64,000 nucleotides of DNA, from the NCBI RefSeq assembly GCF_031326345.1, contig NZ_CP133671.1, positions 6,277,001 to 6,341,000 of the forward strand, read 5' to 3'. Source of the DNA: Aureispira sp. CCB-E (GTDB taxonomy: Bacteria > Bacteroidota > Bacteroidia > Chitinophagales > Saprospiraceae). The translations under genes and the position numbers were made by a program. Of this stretch, positions 35,891 to 45,534 are shown piece by piece. Every line of letters begins with the position of its first letter. The stretch's first letter is position 1. The notes below the pieces were generated by a model. The model worked only from the letters and a program-made list of their open reading frames with translations. It ran no database searches and was not told where the DNA came from.

Positions 35891-37099
35891 ATGAAACCCA
35901 ATTATAAAATTGCCTTTTTTTTATCCCTTCCTTCATTGTTTCTTTTTCTTGCAAAATTTGATCTACAAGCGTATCTTTTTATCCAAATTATTTCCTTTTC
36001 CATAATAGGCTGTTTAAAGACAAATTTTATTAAAACAACCATTCCTTTTCTACTGTTATTAGTATTGTATTGTAGTACTATTGTTATAATCCAATCAAAG
36101 CCAATATTGTTTCTTATAATAACGACTACCTTATCACTTATCGTAGGCATAATTATACTTTTCTTGTATCGCTTTGCATTAAAAACACAGTGGTATAAAC
36201 AATTATGGACACTTTCAGCTACTTCTTTTTTGTTCAGTGTACTAAGCATATTTATAGCTTTTCATGTATTACAATCAGAATATACTAGTCAAATAAAATT
36301 CATTACTATAGCAATTACTTATGTAATAAGTGGTACTTTACTTGCTAAGTATTCTCCCAATTACAGCAGAGACTATTGGTGGTTAACAATGCCTATGCTA
36401 ATATTTATAGGAGGAAGTAGTATACCATTTGGTAGTTATGGAGCAATTCCTTCTATTTTCTTAACATTTTTTGCAACATATATTGGGAAAGTTTTCTATC
36501 AAAGTTTTTCAGATAAAAGCCTAAAAAGCTCAATTAGTATTTTAGCTTTTTACACTCTAGCCATTCTATGCTTAGCTCTTTATGGTGTAAGTAATTATGA
36601 AGTCTGGTTAGCTCAAAAGGAATACGATAAAAACGGTTCTATTAAAGGTTTTACATTTAGAAATATTAAAAATTCAGAAACGCTTGACTTAAACAAAATT
36701 AAAGGTAAAATTATAGTCTTAGACTTTTGGACTACTAACTGTGGGATTTGCTTTAAAAAATTCAAAGACTTAGAAGAAGTTCACAAAAAATATAAAAACA
36801 ATCCCAATATTGAAGTTTTAGCAGTAAATCTTCCTTTAGATAGTAGGGGAAAAGTAGAATCAGATTCTCTATTTTTTAATCGAGTAAAAACTCATGTTTA
36901 CAATAAAGGCTATACATTTCCTGTATTCAAGGCTGATTCTAGTTTTACCTATTACAAAGAGGCATTCGATATTAATGGTGTTCCACAGATTATTGTTCTA
37001 AATCAACAATCTAAAGTACAATATAAGGGGTTGTTGCATACAGATAAATTTATCAAGGTAGATAATATTTACAATATCATTGAAAATCTAATACAGTAA
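35891..37099 (+). CDS. Membrane protein with C-terminal TlpA-like thioredoxin domain
   Basis: 402 residues from ATG 35891. The first ~235 residues are about eight hydrophobic segments; the last ~150 form a thioredoxin-like domain with KIIVLDFWTTNCGICFKKF (active-site CGIC), LAVNLPLD, and the cis-proline region FDINGVPQIIVLN. Such domains reduce or isomerise periplasmic disulfides. Its only close neighbour is the eight-cysteine lipoprotein upstream, so a role in folding or maturing that protein is a reasonable inference. It ends two bases before the end of the convergent 917-residue gene. Confidence 0.82.
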   Translation: MKPNYKIAFFLSLPSLFLFLAKFDLQAYLFIQIISFSIIGCLKTNFIKTTIPFLLLLVLYCSTIVIIQSKPILFLIITTTLSLIVGIIILFLYRFALKTQWYKQLWTLSATSFLFSVLSIFIAFHVLQSEYTSQIKFITIAITYVISGTLLAKYSPNYSRDYWWLTMPMLIFIGGSSIPFGSYGAIPSIFLTFFATYIGKVFYQSFSDKSLKSSISILAFYTLAILCLALYGVSNYEVWLAQKEYDKNGSIKGFTFRNIKNSETLDLNKIKGKIIVLDFWTTNCGICFKKFKDLEEVHKKYKNNPNIEVLAVNLPLDSRGKVESDSLFFNRVKTHVYNKGYTFPVFKADSSFTYYKEAFDINGVPQIIVLNQQSKVQYKGLLHTDKFIKVDNIYNIIENLIQ

Positions 37100-37101
37100 G
37101 A

Positions 37102-39855
37102 CTAAAACTTCAATTTATAAGTATACACCCGATTGTTATTAGCAACAACCAAGGTATTACCCCGCTCACCAAACAAATCTACTATTTGAAATTCAGAAGT
37201 TCCAGCCAAGGGGAAACCATTTTGCACTTCTCCTTTGGCATTGACTAGAGAAATACTAGCATTTTCTGGTTCCCAAAGACCGATATACTGCTTCGTTATT
37301 CCCAACAGATTGACAGCAAAAGCTTTTCGTTTTGCCTTGGCTCCCAAAGGATAAACCCCAGCCTCTTTTAAAACATCTTTCAATCGTCCTTTTTTATCTT
37401 CTTCCTTAGTGTAGTAATGCACAGCCATTTTATCCTCCCCTATACGAATGTAGTCCTTCCGTTTGTCCCCCAAAACATCAGCATAAACAAATTGTACATT
37501 TTTATTCACTCCCTTTACTGGCGACAACCCAAATCCCTTTCCTTTGGTATTTAAAATGCGAATTTTTCCATTGCCATTTCCTGCTGCAATCCGACCAATA
37601 GGAGCATCTACTCCCCATCCTGTCATATTTCCAGGCAATTTCCCACCTTTAAAATAAGGTTCGCCATTTCGTTTAAATGCTTTACAATTCCCTGCTTTAG
37701 TTGCCATGATGAAATAGCGCTTATTTTGATAGTTCATGTATTCCATTGGGTAGTACACACGACCAACCCGTTCCAATGGTTGCCAACCTGATAATGGTTT
37801 CCCATTTTGCTCATAAGCATAAAAAGCACCATTTCGACAAGCTATAAAAAAGCGAGGTCCTTTGCCATAATCCACTGCTAGAACGCCATTAGACGCCCTG
37901 CTAATTAACGGAATAATCTTCAAATAACTTCCTGCTTTATCCATCACATAAATAGCAGAATCGGTACTAAAAGCATATTGAATTTGGTTGTTAGAATAAA
38001 AATCGATTTCAAAAATATCTGAATTAATTTTTCGAGTCAATACTTTGTCTTTTCCCCATAAATTTTCCCCATTCTTATTAAAAAAATACAACCGATTATT
38101 AACATCTTGAGCCAAAATATAGTAATTCCCATCGTGTGAACGCAATGCCTTGGGAGCAATTGCTGCTGTGGCATCCAAATCTGCCTGCCAAGCAGAGGTT
38201 GCTTTAACTTCTTCTTGCTCTTTGAACACATTATAAGCTGTTGATAAATTGACTAAAAAATGGTTTTCAAATCCATATAACTGAACTCCTATAGGGTAGA
38301 TATTTCTAAACTTTTGAAAGGCAGTATTTAGATAATCATGTAGTTGAGGTCGAACCAAATATTGCAAAAACTTGGCGGCATTGGGCGTATTTAACAAAGC
38401 ATAAATATTAGACTTATTCTTAGCCTGCGCAAAAAAAGCATGGTATTCGGGTAAATCTAAAATCATCTGCCGTGTATTAAAGCTCTTAATCCAGCCTTCT
38501 AAAGTAGTCCGTGCATTAGCAAAAACAATATAATTGTCAATAATAGTATAATAAGGATTCTGCAATGGGGCTAAATCTTCTCCAAATAGTGCTTTTAAAG
38601 GGCTGTTGGCTGCAATTTGAGTCACCATAAAATTCTGGTAAGCAGCTCTATTAAGTTCTCCAAATTGATGGGCATATCGGTTGAGCAACCTCCAAGTTAA
38701 AGCTGTATCGGTGCTCTGGATAAAAACCAATTTATCCTTTACAAAAGCATTTTCATCATCGGTTGGATCTTCTATAAATAAGGTTACTTCTTGACCAATC
38801 CAAGGCATAAAATATTTTTCAAAATCTTTGTCTTCTCCCTCCTTATAACTATTATAAAAAGTTTTGAAATCATTCCAACCTAAGTAAAGCATAGCTCCCA
38901 TATTCTGAGGCAAATATTCTGCAATTCTACTATTTTTAGGTGCCTCTTGTTGTGCTAATGCTTGCAAAAATTTATTTTCTTTTGCAGGATGCAAGTGCCC
39001 ACTTAACAAAAACCCTTCCTTCAGAAACTGGGTATCCAACCCCATCCATGCTCCTACTGACATTAAACCAACAATAGCTCTAGGATTTGACTTTGTAAGT
39101 ACACTTGTCAAGCTTGAAATAGTTTCTAAATTAAGATAAACCACTAAATTCCTTGTCTTATCATTGTCTTTAATGTCTTGCTCTATTTTGGTAAAAGAAG
39201 GGCTCTCTGCTACACTAGAGCTGATATTATCCAGTTGCTCTATCCCCGATTCCACTAAAATAGTAATTGGGCTGATCAAAATTAGATTCCGAAAAATAGA
39301 CATAGATATTTCTTGTCCATTCCCCAAAGATAGATTGTAGATGGGGTACCCCCTGTATAACGTTTTTAAGGTGTGCTGGGGAGCTAATTCTTCGATGAAC
39401 TTAGTTATCTCAAAGTCTATTTCGTAAGATTCTAGGGCATACAACCAATCTGCGGTTTCGTTGCTAGTAATTTGAGCACCACTAGTAATCGTTGCTTGAT
39501 GAAGTAAATTTGCATAAGAATTGGTAGCATGAAAAAGAGAATCCATCAGTTTTAAACCTCGTTCCCATTTGCTCAAAAGCGAAATGCTCTTTAAATCTTG
39601 ATAATAAGCTGCTTGTTCTAATTGGTTAAGTGTTCTTTGATAATGAGTAGTTTCAAGAACAAGTGCTGTTGTATTTTCGGACATTGCCTCCATTCCTCCT
39701 ACTGCTACAAAAGGAAGTCTAAACAGGTGATAACTAGTTCCTACCGATACAATCATCCCTATCCCTAATAACACTCCGAACAGTTGTCGGCGATATCGAT
39801 ACAGCATGGGTCTCAATAGATAAGCCCAAAAATTCTTAAAAAAATCTATAATCAT
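37102..39855 (-). CDS. Large membrane-anchored protein of unknown function
   Basis: 917 residues. One N-terminal membrane helix (LFGVLLGIGMIVSVGTSYHLF, residues ~25-46) and a long periplasmic part. Its N-terminal two thirds resemble DUF3352-type proteins (paired repeats such as LETTHYQRTLNQLEQAAYY and NMGAMLYLGWNDFKTFYN); the last ~330 residues show repeated strands like NYYILAQDVNNRLYFFNKNG, GPRFFIACRNGAFYAYEQNG and KRYFIMATKAGNCKAFKRNG, spaced about 45 residues, which suggests a beta-propeller. No catalytic motif seen. No neighbouring gene clarifies the role; a scaffolding function is a guess. Confidence 0.78.
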   Translation of the reverse strand: MIIDFFKNFWAYLLRPMLYRYRRQLFGVLLGIGMIVSVGTSYHLFRLPFVAVGGMEAMSENTTALVLETTHYQRTLNQLEQAAYYQDLKSISLLSKWERGLKLMDSLFHATNSYANLLHQATITSGAQITSNETADWLYALESYEIDFEITKFIEELAPQHTLKTLYRGYPIYNLSLGNGQEISMSIFRNLILISPITILVESGIEQLDNISSSVAESPSFTKIEQDIKDNDKTRNLVVYLNLETISSLTSVLTKSNPRAIVGLMSVGAWMGLDTQFLKEGFLLSGHLHPAKENKFLQALAQQEAPKNSRIAEYLPQNMGAMLYLGWNDFKTFYNSYKEGEDKDFEKYFMPWIGQEVTLFIEDPTDDENAFVKDKLVFIQSTDTALTWRLLNRYAHQFGELNRAAYQNFMVTQIAANSPLKALFGEDLAPLQNPYYTIIDNYIVFANARTTLEGWIKSFNTRQMILDLPEYHAFFAQAKNKSNIYALLNTPNAAKFLQYLVRPQLHDYLNTAFQKFRNIYPIGVQLYGFENHFLVNLSTAYNVFKEQEEVKATSAWQADLDATAAIAPKALRSHDGNYYILAQDVNNRLYFFNKNGENLWGKDKVLTRKINSDIFEIDFYSNNQIQYAFSTDSAIYVMDKAGSYLKIIPLISRASNGVLAVDYGKGPRFFIACRNGAFYAYEQNGKPLSGWQPLERVGRVYYPMEYMNYQNKRYFIMATKAGNCKAFKRNGEPYFKGGKLPGNMTGWGVDAPIGRIAAGNGNGKIRILNTKGKGFGLSPVKGVNKNVQFVYADVLGDKRKDYIRIGEDKMAVHYYTKEEDKKGRLKDVLKEAGVYPLGAKAKRKAFAVNLLGITKQYIGLWEPENASISLVNAKGEVQNGFPLAGTSEFQIVDLFGERGNTLVVANNNRVYTYKLKF

Positions 39856-40034
39856 CTACTCTTATTCTGATATGCAATATTTGGTTCTTTCCTATTCCGA
39901 AGAATCGTTCTCGAACAAAGTTATTCTATTCGAAACACAAAAAAGAAGGTATCTAGATATTATACACCTAAGTTGTGTATTTGGTATTTCTTTTGAGCTT
40001 TTGGTTATAGCCAACCACTATTTTATTTTTCATA

Positions 40035-40694
40035 TTAATCTTGTACACAACGGCAGGCAAAACCCATTTTTTGAGTAGCATAACTTCGTCGAATAGATGC
40101 TTTATCATAAGACAACGCACGCATCCAAGCTGTATTTGTAGTATCATAGGGCGTTGCCGTCCAATAACTTGCTTCCTCGCCTAAATGAAAAAAAGGACCA
40201 AAACTAGGATTCCATTCGCCAGAGGGCAAGGCATTAAAACCTGAAGAATTAGTTCCCACTACTCCAGCATTCGCACTAGCTACCCAACCATCTATTGACT
40301 TTAGCTGTCCACCTTGATCTACACCTCGTTCATTGAGTCCATTGGCTTCTGCTACAGACATCCCTAAATTCATTTCCAATGTTTTCCATTCTTCATCAGT
40401 TGGCAAATGCCATCCATTCGGACAAGCTTTGTTAGCTTCGCTAAAGGTATACAAACGCCCATACACAGCATTGACAGAACTAGGGCTAGATGGATTGGTG
40501 TAGGTGTTACTATCCGAAGCATAATTCAAATTATCAGCCATCCATACTTGATTACCTATCGTCACCATACAATACTCGGTACCATCTCGCTCATCTACAA
40601 AACTATTGGTACACATTTTTGACACTTCTTTTTTACAAGCAGTGCCCAATACGATAAGACCAACAAACAAACAACCCCATAATATATGTTTCAT
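40035..40694 (-). CDS. FISUMP-domain lipoprotein
   Basis: 219 residues. Lipoprotein signal LIVLGTAC. The mature part is a FISUMP (Fibrobacter succinogenes major paralogous) domain: GTEYCMVTIGNQVWMADNL, YGRLYTFSEANKACPNGWHL, PTDEEWKTLE, a GGQLKSIDGW stretch, and SYWTATPYDTTNTAWMRAL ending MGFACRCVQD. The domain is found in surface proteins of several Bacteroidota and Fibrobacteres; its role is unknown. Conserved cysteines probably form disulfides. Confidence 0.85.
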   Translation of the reverse strand: MKHILWGCLFVGLIVLGTACKKEVSKMCTNSFVDERDGTEYCMVTIGNQVWMADNLNYASDSNTYTNPSSPSSVNAVYGRLYTFSEANKACPNGWHLPTDEEWKTLEMNLGMSVAEANGLNERGVDQGGQLKSIDGWVASANAGVVGTNSSGFNALPSGEWNPSFGPFFHLGEEASYWTATPYDTTNTAWMRALSYDKASIRRSYATQKMGFACRCVQD

Positions 40695-40811
40695 AATCCA
40701 AATGATTTAAAGAATGGTTCCTTATTCTGCTGTTTGCTATACAAGCACTATTTATTTAACAGACAGTCTACTAAGGAGTTTAAAATTCTCCTAAAGTTAT
40801 TATTTTTTAAA

Positions 40812-40843
40812 TAAAAAAAGGTAGAACGCAAGATGTTCTACCT
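40812..40843 (-). terminator. Terminator of the 126-residue secreted protein gene
   Basis: On the minus strand, AGGTAGAAC (40843-40835) pairs with GTTCTACCT (40827-40819) around a seven-base loop and is followed by a T-run (40818-40812). Confidence 0.82.
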
Positions 40844-40869
40844 ACTAATACCTATGGTATCTATTTTTT

Positions 40870-41250
40870 CTATCCTTTTTCTAGACGCTCGACTAAAAGA
40901 TGATTTTGTTTTTGTAAAATGACCGTATAGCGTCCTGGATTTGCTGCGAATGAAATCGAATAATTCTTATTTATAGTAACGTTATTCTGTTGAATTACAA
41001 TCTTCTCCCCTCTATCCTTTATCGTAATATTTACTCCTTCAATTCGATGAGGTGTTTTGAAATAAATCCTGTTCCCATCTTTATCCATCGTAATACTAAC
41101 GGTGTTTAAAAGGTTTTGTTGATTTGCCTTTTGATACTCTACATAAACAGGCTTGAGTTCTTCTAACATGCTTACTAACTCACTGTCTGATTGTGCCATA
41201 AGTAACAAGGTAGATAAAGACAAAAGGCCAATAAAGAGTATTTTTTTCAT
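40870..41250 (-). CDS. Small secreted protein, unknown
   Basis: 126 residues from ATG 41250. Signal peptide MKKILFIGLLSLSTLLLMAQ, then a charged beta-rich stretch with EGVNITIKDRGEKIVIQQNN, SISFAANPGRYTVIL and LLVERLEKG. Not recognised. The C-terminus is not a T9SS sorting domain, so it is probably periplasmic. Upstream sequence has a TATCTTTG -7 box (minus strand, 41315-41308). Confidence 0.72.
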   Translation of the reverse strand: MKKILFIGLLSLSTLLLMAQSDSELVSMLEELKPVYVEYQKANQQNLLNTVSITMDKDGNRIYFKTPHRIEGVNITIKDRGEKIVIQQNNVTINKNYSISFAANPGRYTVILQKQNHLLVERLEKG

Positions 41251-41315
41251 GTTATTTATCTTTATATCGTCCGTGATCACTTTTTTCTTTGGTAAAAAAA
41301 TATGCAACAAAGATA

Positions 41316-41664
41316 GGTTGTGATTTCTTGAACGTGTAATATCTTAAGTAATTATTTTTGCAATTTACATTTCCACGTATTTGGTTTCAGTAAGTAACCT
41401 CTCTCCTTTTTATCGCTTTAATGTATTATTATTTTTACTCTATAGCTAAATCTATTCCAAGTTGAATAATTGGAGCAAAGTTTTTTTCTTTCTATACAAA
41501 AAATTTGTGTTCTTCTATTTTGGATTGTACATCCAGTTATAAAGTTAACACTAACTTTATAGTTAAATAATTGGTTAATCCTAATCCCTTTCGTATTTTC
41601 TCCGCATGCCCCCGACCGAAAATTTATATTTTAAATTAACACTTCAAAACTACTTTCTTTCAAC
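41316..41664. other. Intergenic region with a short hairpin
   Basis: Divergent spacer. Contains ATAAAGTTA (41539-41547) and its complement (41552-41560) around a four-base loop, too AT-rich to be a terminator. No further signals. Confidence 0.4.
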
Positions 41665-43713
41665 ATGAGACTTTATACAACACTTCTACTTAGTATGCTA
41701 TATTGTAGCATTTCGAGCTATGCAGCGCCTGGAGATACCACTACCGTATTGGTACATAATGCTGTAGACATGACTTGGTTCGGCAATTATGACCAACAAG
41801 GAGTGTTTCCAGATGGTAGTACAACTTATCGAAAAGTAATCATGACCTATACATTAGGTTGTGCTTCTGGGGGTTGTAGCGATTGGGATTATACCACACA
41901 AATATGGTTTAGAAGACCGACAGGAACACTTGACTCTACCGTAACTAATTTGGATACCGTTTCTACCAATCCTTTAGTAGTAGACACAACATGGAATGTA
42001 TATGAAGTGATCGAAAACATGGAATTAGGACGAGTCATTACACCTTACGGGACCTACATGGACAATGGTAGCAATGGTTTTAACAATTCATGGTCTCATC
42101 GGTATACTTTTGATGTAACAGACTATGTGCACTTATTAAAAGACACTTGTGATATTCGTGCTCATTATAGTGGATGGAGCAGTGGTTTTAGTGTCACCCT
42201 CCGATTTGATTTTATAGAAGGTACCCCACCTAGAGACATTTTAAGCATTCACAACTTGTACAAAGGTTCCAAAGGTTATTCTACTTTCAGCGATTTTGAA
42301 TCGACTTATTTCACCCCAAAAACCGTCGATGTTCCTGCCAATGCTACGGGAGCTAGAATTTTTTCAACAATTACAGGGCATGGCTTTGATAATAACGTCA
42401 ATTGTGCCGAATTTTGTCCACGACAATACACCGTCAAGACCAACGGTGCCCCACTTAATAGCGCCATGATTTGGAAAGATGACTGTGGCTCTAACCCAAT
42501 TTATCCACAAGGCGGAACATGGATTTACGATCGTGCGGGTTGGTGTCCTGGCTCCAAGGGAGATATTCACGAATTTGAATGGACGAATTTTAATGCAGGT
42601 GCTGCCAATACAATTGACTTTGATATGCAAAGCTATACATGGTCGGGCAATCAAGCACCTTCTTATACGGTCAATGCACATGTTGTTTTTTATGGTAATA
42701 ACAACTATACCAATGATGCTTCTTTAATAGATATTATTGCTCCAAGCAAGCATGAAGAACATTTGCGCAAAAATCCATTTTGTGGCAACCCTGTTGTAAA
42801 AGTTAAAAACTTGGGAGCCGCACCAATCACTACTTTGGTCATTGAGTATGGCTTAAACGGTGCTGGCACTTGCCGTTATACATGGACAGGTAATCTTCCA
42901 TTTTTAGAAGAAACAGACATTGAGCTACCGACCTTACAATGGCAAGGTGCAAATCCCAACGACCCTACCTTTACTGCAACCATTGTGAGTGTAAATGGCG
43001 TAGCCGATGAATTCCCACAAGATAATACGTTAAAATCAACCTATGATGTTCCAGACATTCATACATTGCCATTTTTGTTGTTAAGTGTTCAAACGAACAA
43101 CTACGCCAATGAAACTAGTTATGCTGTAAAAGACAAAGATGGTAACATCATTTTCGAGCGTATTCAAGGTTCTATGGCTCCTAATACGGTTTATAAAGAT
43201 AGTATTTTCTTGTCTGATGGATGTTATAATCTAACGGTCAACGATGGCGGAGGTGATGGCTTAGGTTGGTGGGCAAACACAGCACAAGGAAGTGGTCATG
43301 TTCGTATTCTTAGTCCTATCTTTACCTTTATCACCTTAAAGAATTTTGCTATTGACTTTGGTAATTCTATTGATTATAATTTTGTATGGACAAGTACTGA
43401 TAGCATTCAAAGTGCTTGTAGTTTGATTACAGGGAAAGAAGTCATTCCAACCTTAACAGAGCTAACACATGCTTTATATCCCAATCCAACTACGGGAGTT
43501 TGTACCGTAGAAATTGGTAGCCCAGAAGCGCAAGACTACACTTGTCGTGTCTATAATATGATGGGGGTTTTAGTACATCAACAACGAGTTCAAAACACGA
43601 CTCATTCAACGTTAGAGTTGAACTTAGAAGATCAACCTTCTGGAGTTTACCTCTTTGAGGTAGAAGGTTCTTTGGGAACCAAGCGTGTAGAGAAATTCAT
43701 CATTGCTAAGTAA
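41665..43713 (+). CDS. PNGase F-like T9SS-secreted protein
   Basis: 682 residues. Signal peptide (MRLYTTLLLSMLYCSISSYA), then a peptide-N-glycosidase F-type fold in two jelly-roll domains: GCASGGCSDWDYTTQIWF, ELGRVITPYGTYM, YTFDVTDYVHLL, FDFIEGTPPRD, followed by GHGFDNNVNCAEFCPRQY and GTWIYDRAGWCPG. These match positions conserved in PNGase F and its relatives. The last ~90 residues are a T9SS sorting domain (LYPNPTTG, VYNMMGVLVHQQ, GVYLFEV, FIIAK). Classical PNGase F cuts N-glycans from proteins; whether this enlarged version is catalytic cannot be judged without aligning the acidic catalytic residues. Single gene with its own terminator. Confidence 0.82.
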   Translation: MRLYTTLLLSMLYCSISSYAAPGDTTTVLVHNAVDMTWFGNYDQQGVFPDGSTTYRKVIMTYTLGCASGGCSDWDYTTQIWFRRPTGTLDSTVTNLDTVSTNPLVVDTTWNVYEVIENMELGRVITPYGTYMDNGSNGFNNSWSHRYTFDVTDYVHLLKDTCDIRAHYSGWSSGFSVTLRFDFIEGTPPRDILSIHNLYKGSKGYSTFSDFESTYFTPKTVDVPANATGARIFSTITGHGFDNNVNCAEFCPRQYTVKTNGAPLNSAMIWKDDCGSNPIYPQGGTWIYDRAGWCPGSKGDIHEFEWTNFNAGAANTIDFDMQSYTWSGNQAPSYTVNAHVVFYGNNNYTNDASLIDIIAPSKHEEHLRKNPFCGNPVVKVKNLGAAPITTLVIEYGLNGAGTCRYTWTGNLPFLEETDIELPTLQWQGANPNDPTFTATIVSVNGVADEFPQDNTLKSTYDVPDIHTLPFLLLSVQTNNYANETSYAVKDKDGNIIFERIQGSMAPNTVYKDSIFLSDGCYNLTVNDGGGDGLGWWANTAQGSGHVRILSPIFTFITLKNFAIDFGNSIDYNFVWTSTDSIQSACSLITGKEVIPTLTELTHALYPNPTTGVCTVEIGSPEAQDYTCRVYNMMGVLVHQQRVQNTTHSTLELNLEDQPSGVYLFEVEGSLGTKRVEKFIIAK

Positions 43714-43730
43714 CACCATCTTCTATTTCA

Positions 43731-43776
43731 AAAAAAGCCTGTTTTTCTTTATATCGAAAAACAGGCTTTTTTTTAC
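43731..43776 (+). terminator. Terminator of the PNGase F-like gene
   Basis: AAAAAAGCCTGTTTTTC (43731-43747) pairs with its complement (43756-43772) and runs into a T-tract; about 20 bp after the stop codon. The opposing minus-strand gene ends at 43803, so it may work both ways. Confidence 0.88.
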
Positions 43777-43802
43777 ACACATTACATCTATTCACATGGA
43801 TT

Positions 43803-44327
43803 CTATCGAGTAGTCTGAATGACCTCCTCCAAGTCTGGTGTCAGAAACTGGATGTCTACTAAAAAACTATCTACATCTCCTACCAAAGTTCCATAGTCTT
43901 TGCTTCCACAATGATAAACAAAAGCATCAAAAGCGTTTGCTTCGTTCTTTGCAGACCAAGAAATTGATTCTGTTGTCCCCCCCGTACATCCCTTGCTTTG
44001 CTTTTCTTTCAAACGTCGATTTATCTTATGTTTCAGCAAAGCTACTCCTATCCTCTCAAACCCATTTTCAGGCATTGGATATTCTTTCTGTGCCAATGTA
44101 TCTCCATAACTATCCACTGTCAAGCGAATAGAATCCTTATTGGCATCGATGGTATAACTACGATGAAAAGGTGGAGGAACAGAAGAATCTGTGAATTCAT
44201 ACGTAAATCGCTCCAAATTTTTTAATTGCTCTTCCATTTTTCTTTTTGATAAAATGCCTTTACAAGCGCCAAAGCTAATGGTCAAAAATAGAATGAGCAT
44301 CCACTTACTCCACCAATAATGCTCCAT
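43803..44327 (-). CDS. Hypothetical lipoprotein
   Basis: 174 residues with a signal ending LTISFGAC (predicted lipidation on that Cys). The mature part is charged; FTYEFTDSSVPPPFHRSYTID and YGTLVGDVDSFLVDIQFLTP are its longer hydrophobic stretches. Not recognised. It lies 35 bp downstream of the PorP/SprF gene and may belong to the same transcript. Confidence 0.7.
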   Translation of the reverse strand: MEHYWWSKWMLILFLTISFGACKGILSKRKMEEQLKNLERFTYEFTDSSVPPPFHRSYTIDANKDSIRLTVDSYGDTLAQKEYPMPENGFERIGVALLKHKINRRLKEKQSKGCTGGTTESISWSAKNEANAFDAFVYHCGSKDYGTLVGDVDSFLVDIQFLTPDLEEVIQTTR

Positions 44328-44362
44328 ACCGTGTTGTTTGTTGTCTCGAATCGAATCCTTCG

Positions 44363-45418
44363 TTATAAGGTTCCTTGTTTTTTGTTATCCTTAGACGTTT
44401 TCTTATCTTTTTTCGTTAAGTTGATTTGCTGTTCTGCTGCTTCAAAAGTCCATCCATTGCCGTTGCTACCAAACACATATGTTAACATAATTTCATGGTT
44501 GGTTCCTAATTGACTGGTCAGACCATTAACGGGCAAACTAAAGGCGTAGCCAATTCTAAAGCGTTTTTTAACATGGACATTCACATCAAAAGAAATCGTC
44601 CCATCCGTAGACCCTCCAAAACCTATGCCTAACATTTGATGCCAAACATAACGTAAGTGCAAATTCATATTAATGGGGCTTGATGGAGCATACCGAAACC
44701 AAATCGATGGAATTAGCAAATGTTTAGATTTTTCTTTTAAAGAACGTTTGCTCAAGCCATCTTTTGGGGATCTTAACTCAATTTTGACTCCTGCATTCAA
44801 ATAAAAATGAGCAATCCGTTGAATGTTTGACAAAGCATTATCACTATCAAACTTTACATTCATCGAGATCATTTGAGGCACAGAAAAACCAACATAATAC
44901 AAATCATTATAATAAAACACCCCTAAACCTGCATCTGGTAGTATTTTAAAATCGCTATTGCCTACAATTAGAGGATCATTGGCATCATTATATTGCAGTT
45001 TGGAGCCGTCCAATCGATATTGATTTGCCGCTAAAGAAAGCCCTATAGATAAACGGTGGCGTTTTTCTTCTTTCTTTTTCTCAGAACCAAATTTCAAGTG
45101 ATAAGCGTATTGAATATTCAAACCTGTAAATGAAGTTGGTCCTGTCTGGTCGTGCGTTAAACCTCCTCCAAATGCCATGTTGCGCTTTTCATCAAAATGC
45201 CTAAAATTGAGTGCAAAAGTAATGGGATTGTTTTTCATTCCCGTCCACTGATGCCGATAAGTAGCTGTGATCGCTGTCAAATCTTCCCAGCCCACCATTG
45301 CAGGGTTAATCAATGCAGGGCTGTGCATGTATTCGCTCAACAATGGCATTTGTTGTCCCCAACTAGTACCGCTTGTTAATATAATAAAGCCTAATATAAG
45401 ATTGTAGATTTTTTTCAT
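44363..45418 (-). CDS. PorP/SprF family type IX secretion membrane protein
   Basis: 351 residues. Signal peptide (MKKIYNLILGFIILTSGTSWG), then the PorP/SprF signature MPLLSEYMHSPALINPAMVGWED, with YRHQWTGMKNNPITFALNFR and GGGLTHDQTGPTSFTGLNIQYAYHL, and outer-membrane beta-barrel strands ending in a Lys-rich tail. PorP/SprF proteins help T9SS deliver CHU_C-type (type B) proteins to the surface, in particular the gene encoded next to them. The gene upstream here is exactly such a CHU_C protein. Confidence 0.93.
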   Translation of the reverse strand: MKKIYNLILGFIILTSGTSWGQQMPLLSEYMHSPALINPAMVGWEDLTAITATYRHQWTGMKNNPITFALNFRHFDEKRNMAFGGGLTHDQTGPTSFTGLNIQYAYHLKFGSEKKKEEKRHRLSIGLSLAANQYRLDGSKLQYNDANDPLIVGNSDFKILPDAGLGVFYYNDLYYVGFSVPQMISMNVKFDSDNALSNIQRIAHFYLNAGVKIELRSPKDGLSKRSLKEKSKHLLIPSIWFRYAPSSPINMNLHLRYVWHQMLGIGFGGSTDGTISFDVNVHVKKRFRIGYAFSLPVNGLTSQLGTNHEIMLTYVFGSNGNGWTFEAAEQQINLTKKDKKTSKDNKKQGTL

Positions 45419-45534
45419 TTTGATTATATCATTAGTCCGCTAGGAAATCATATTAAATTACGTTGTAACCTACTGATTACATGACAACACTCTCTTTCAG
45501 CCTAAAAAACTGAAAATAAGACTTCTAAAACTAC

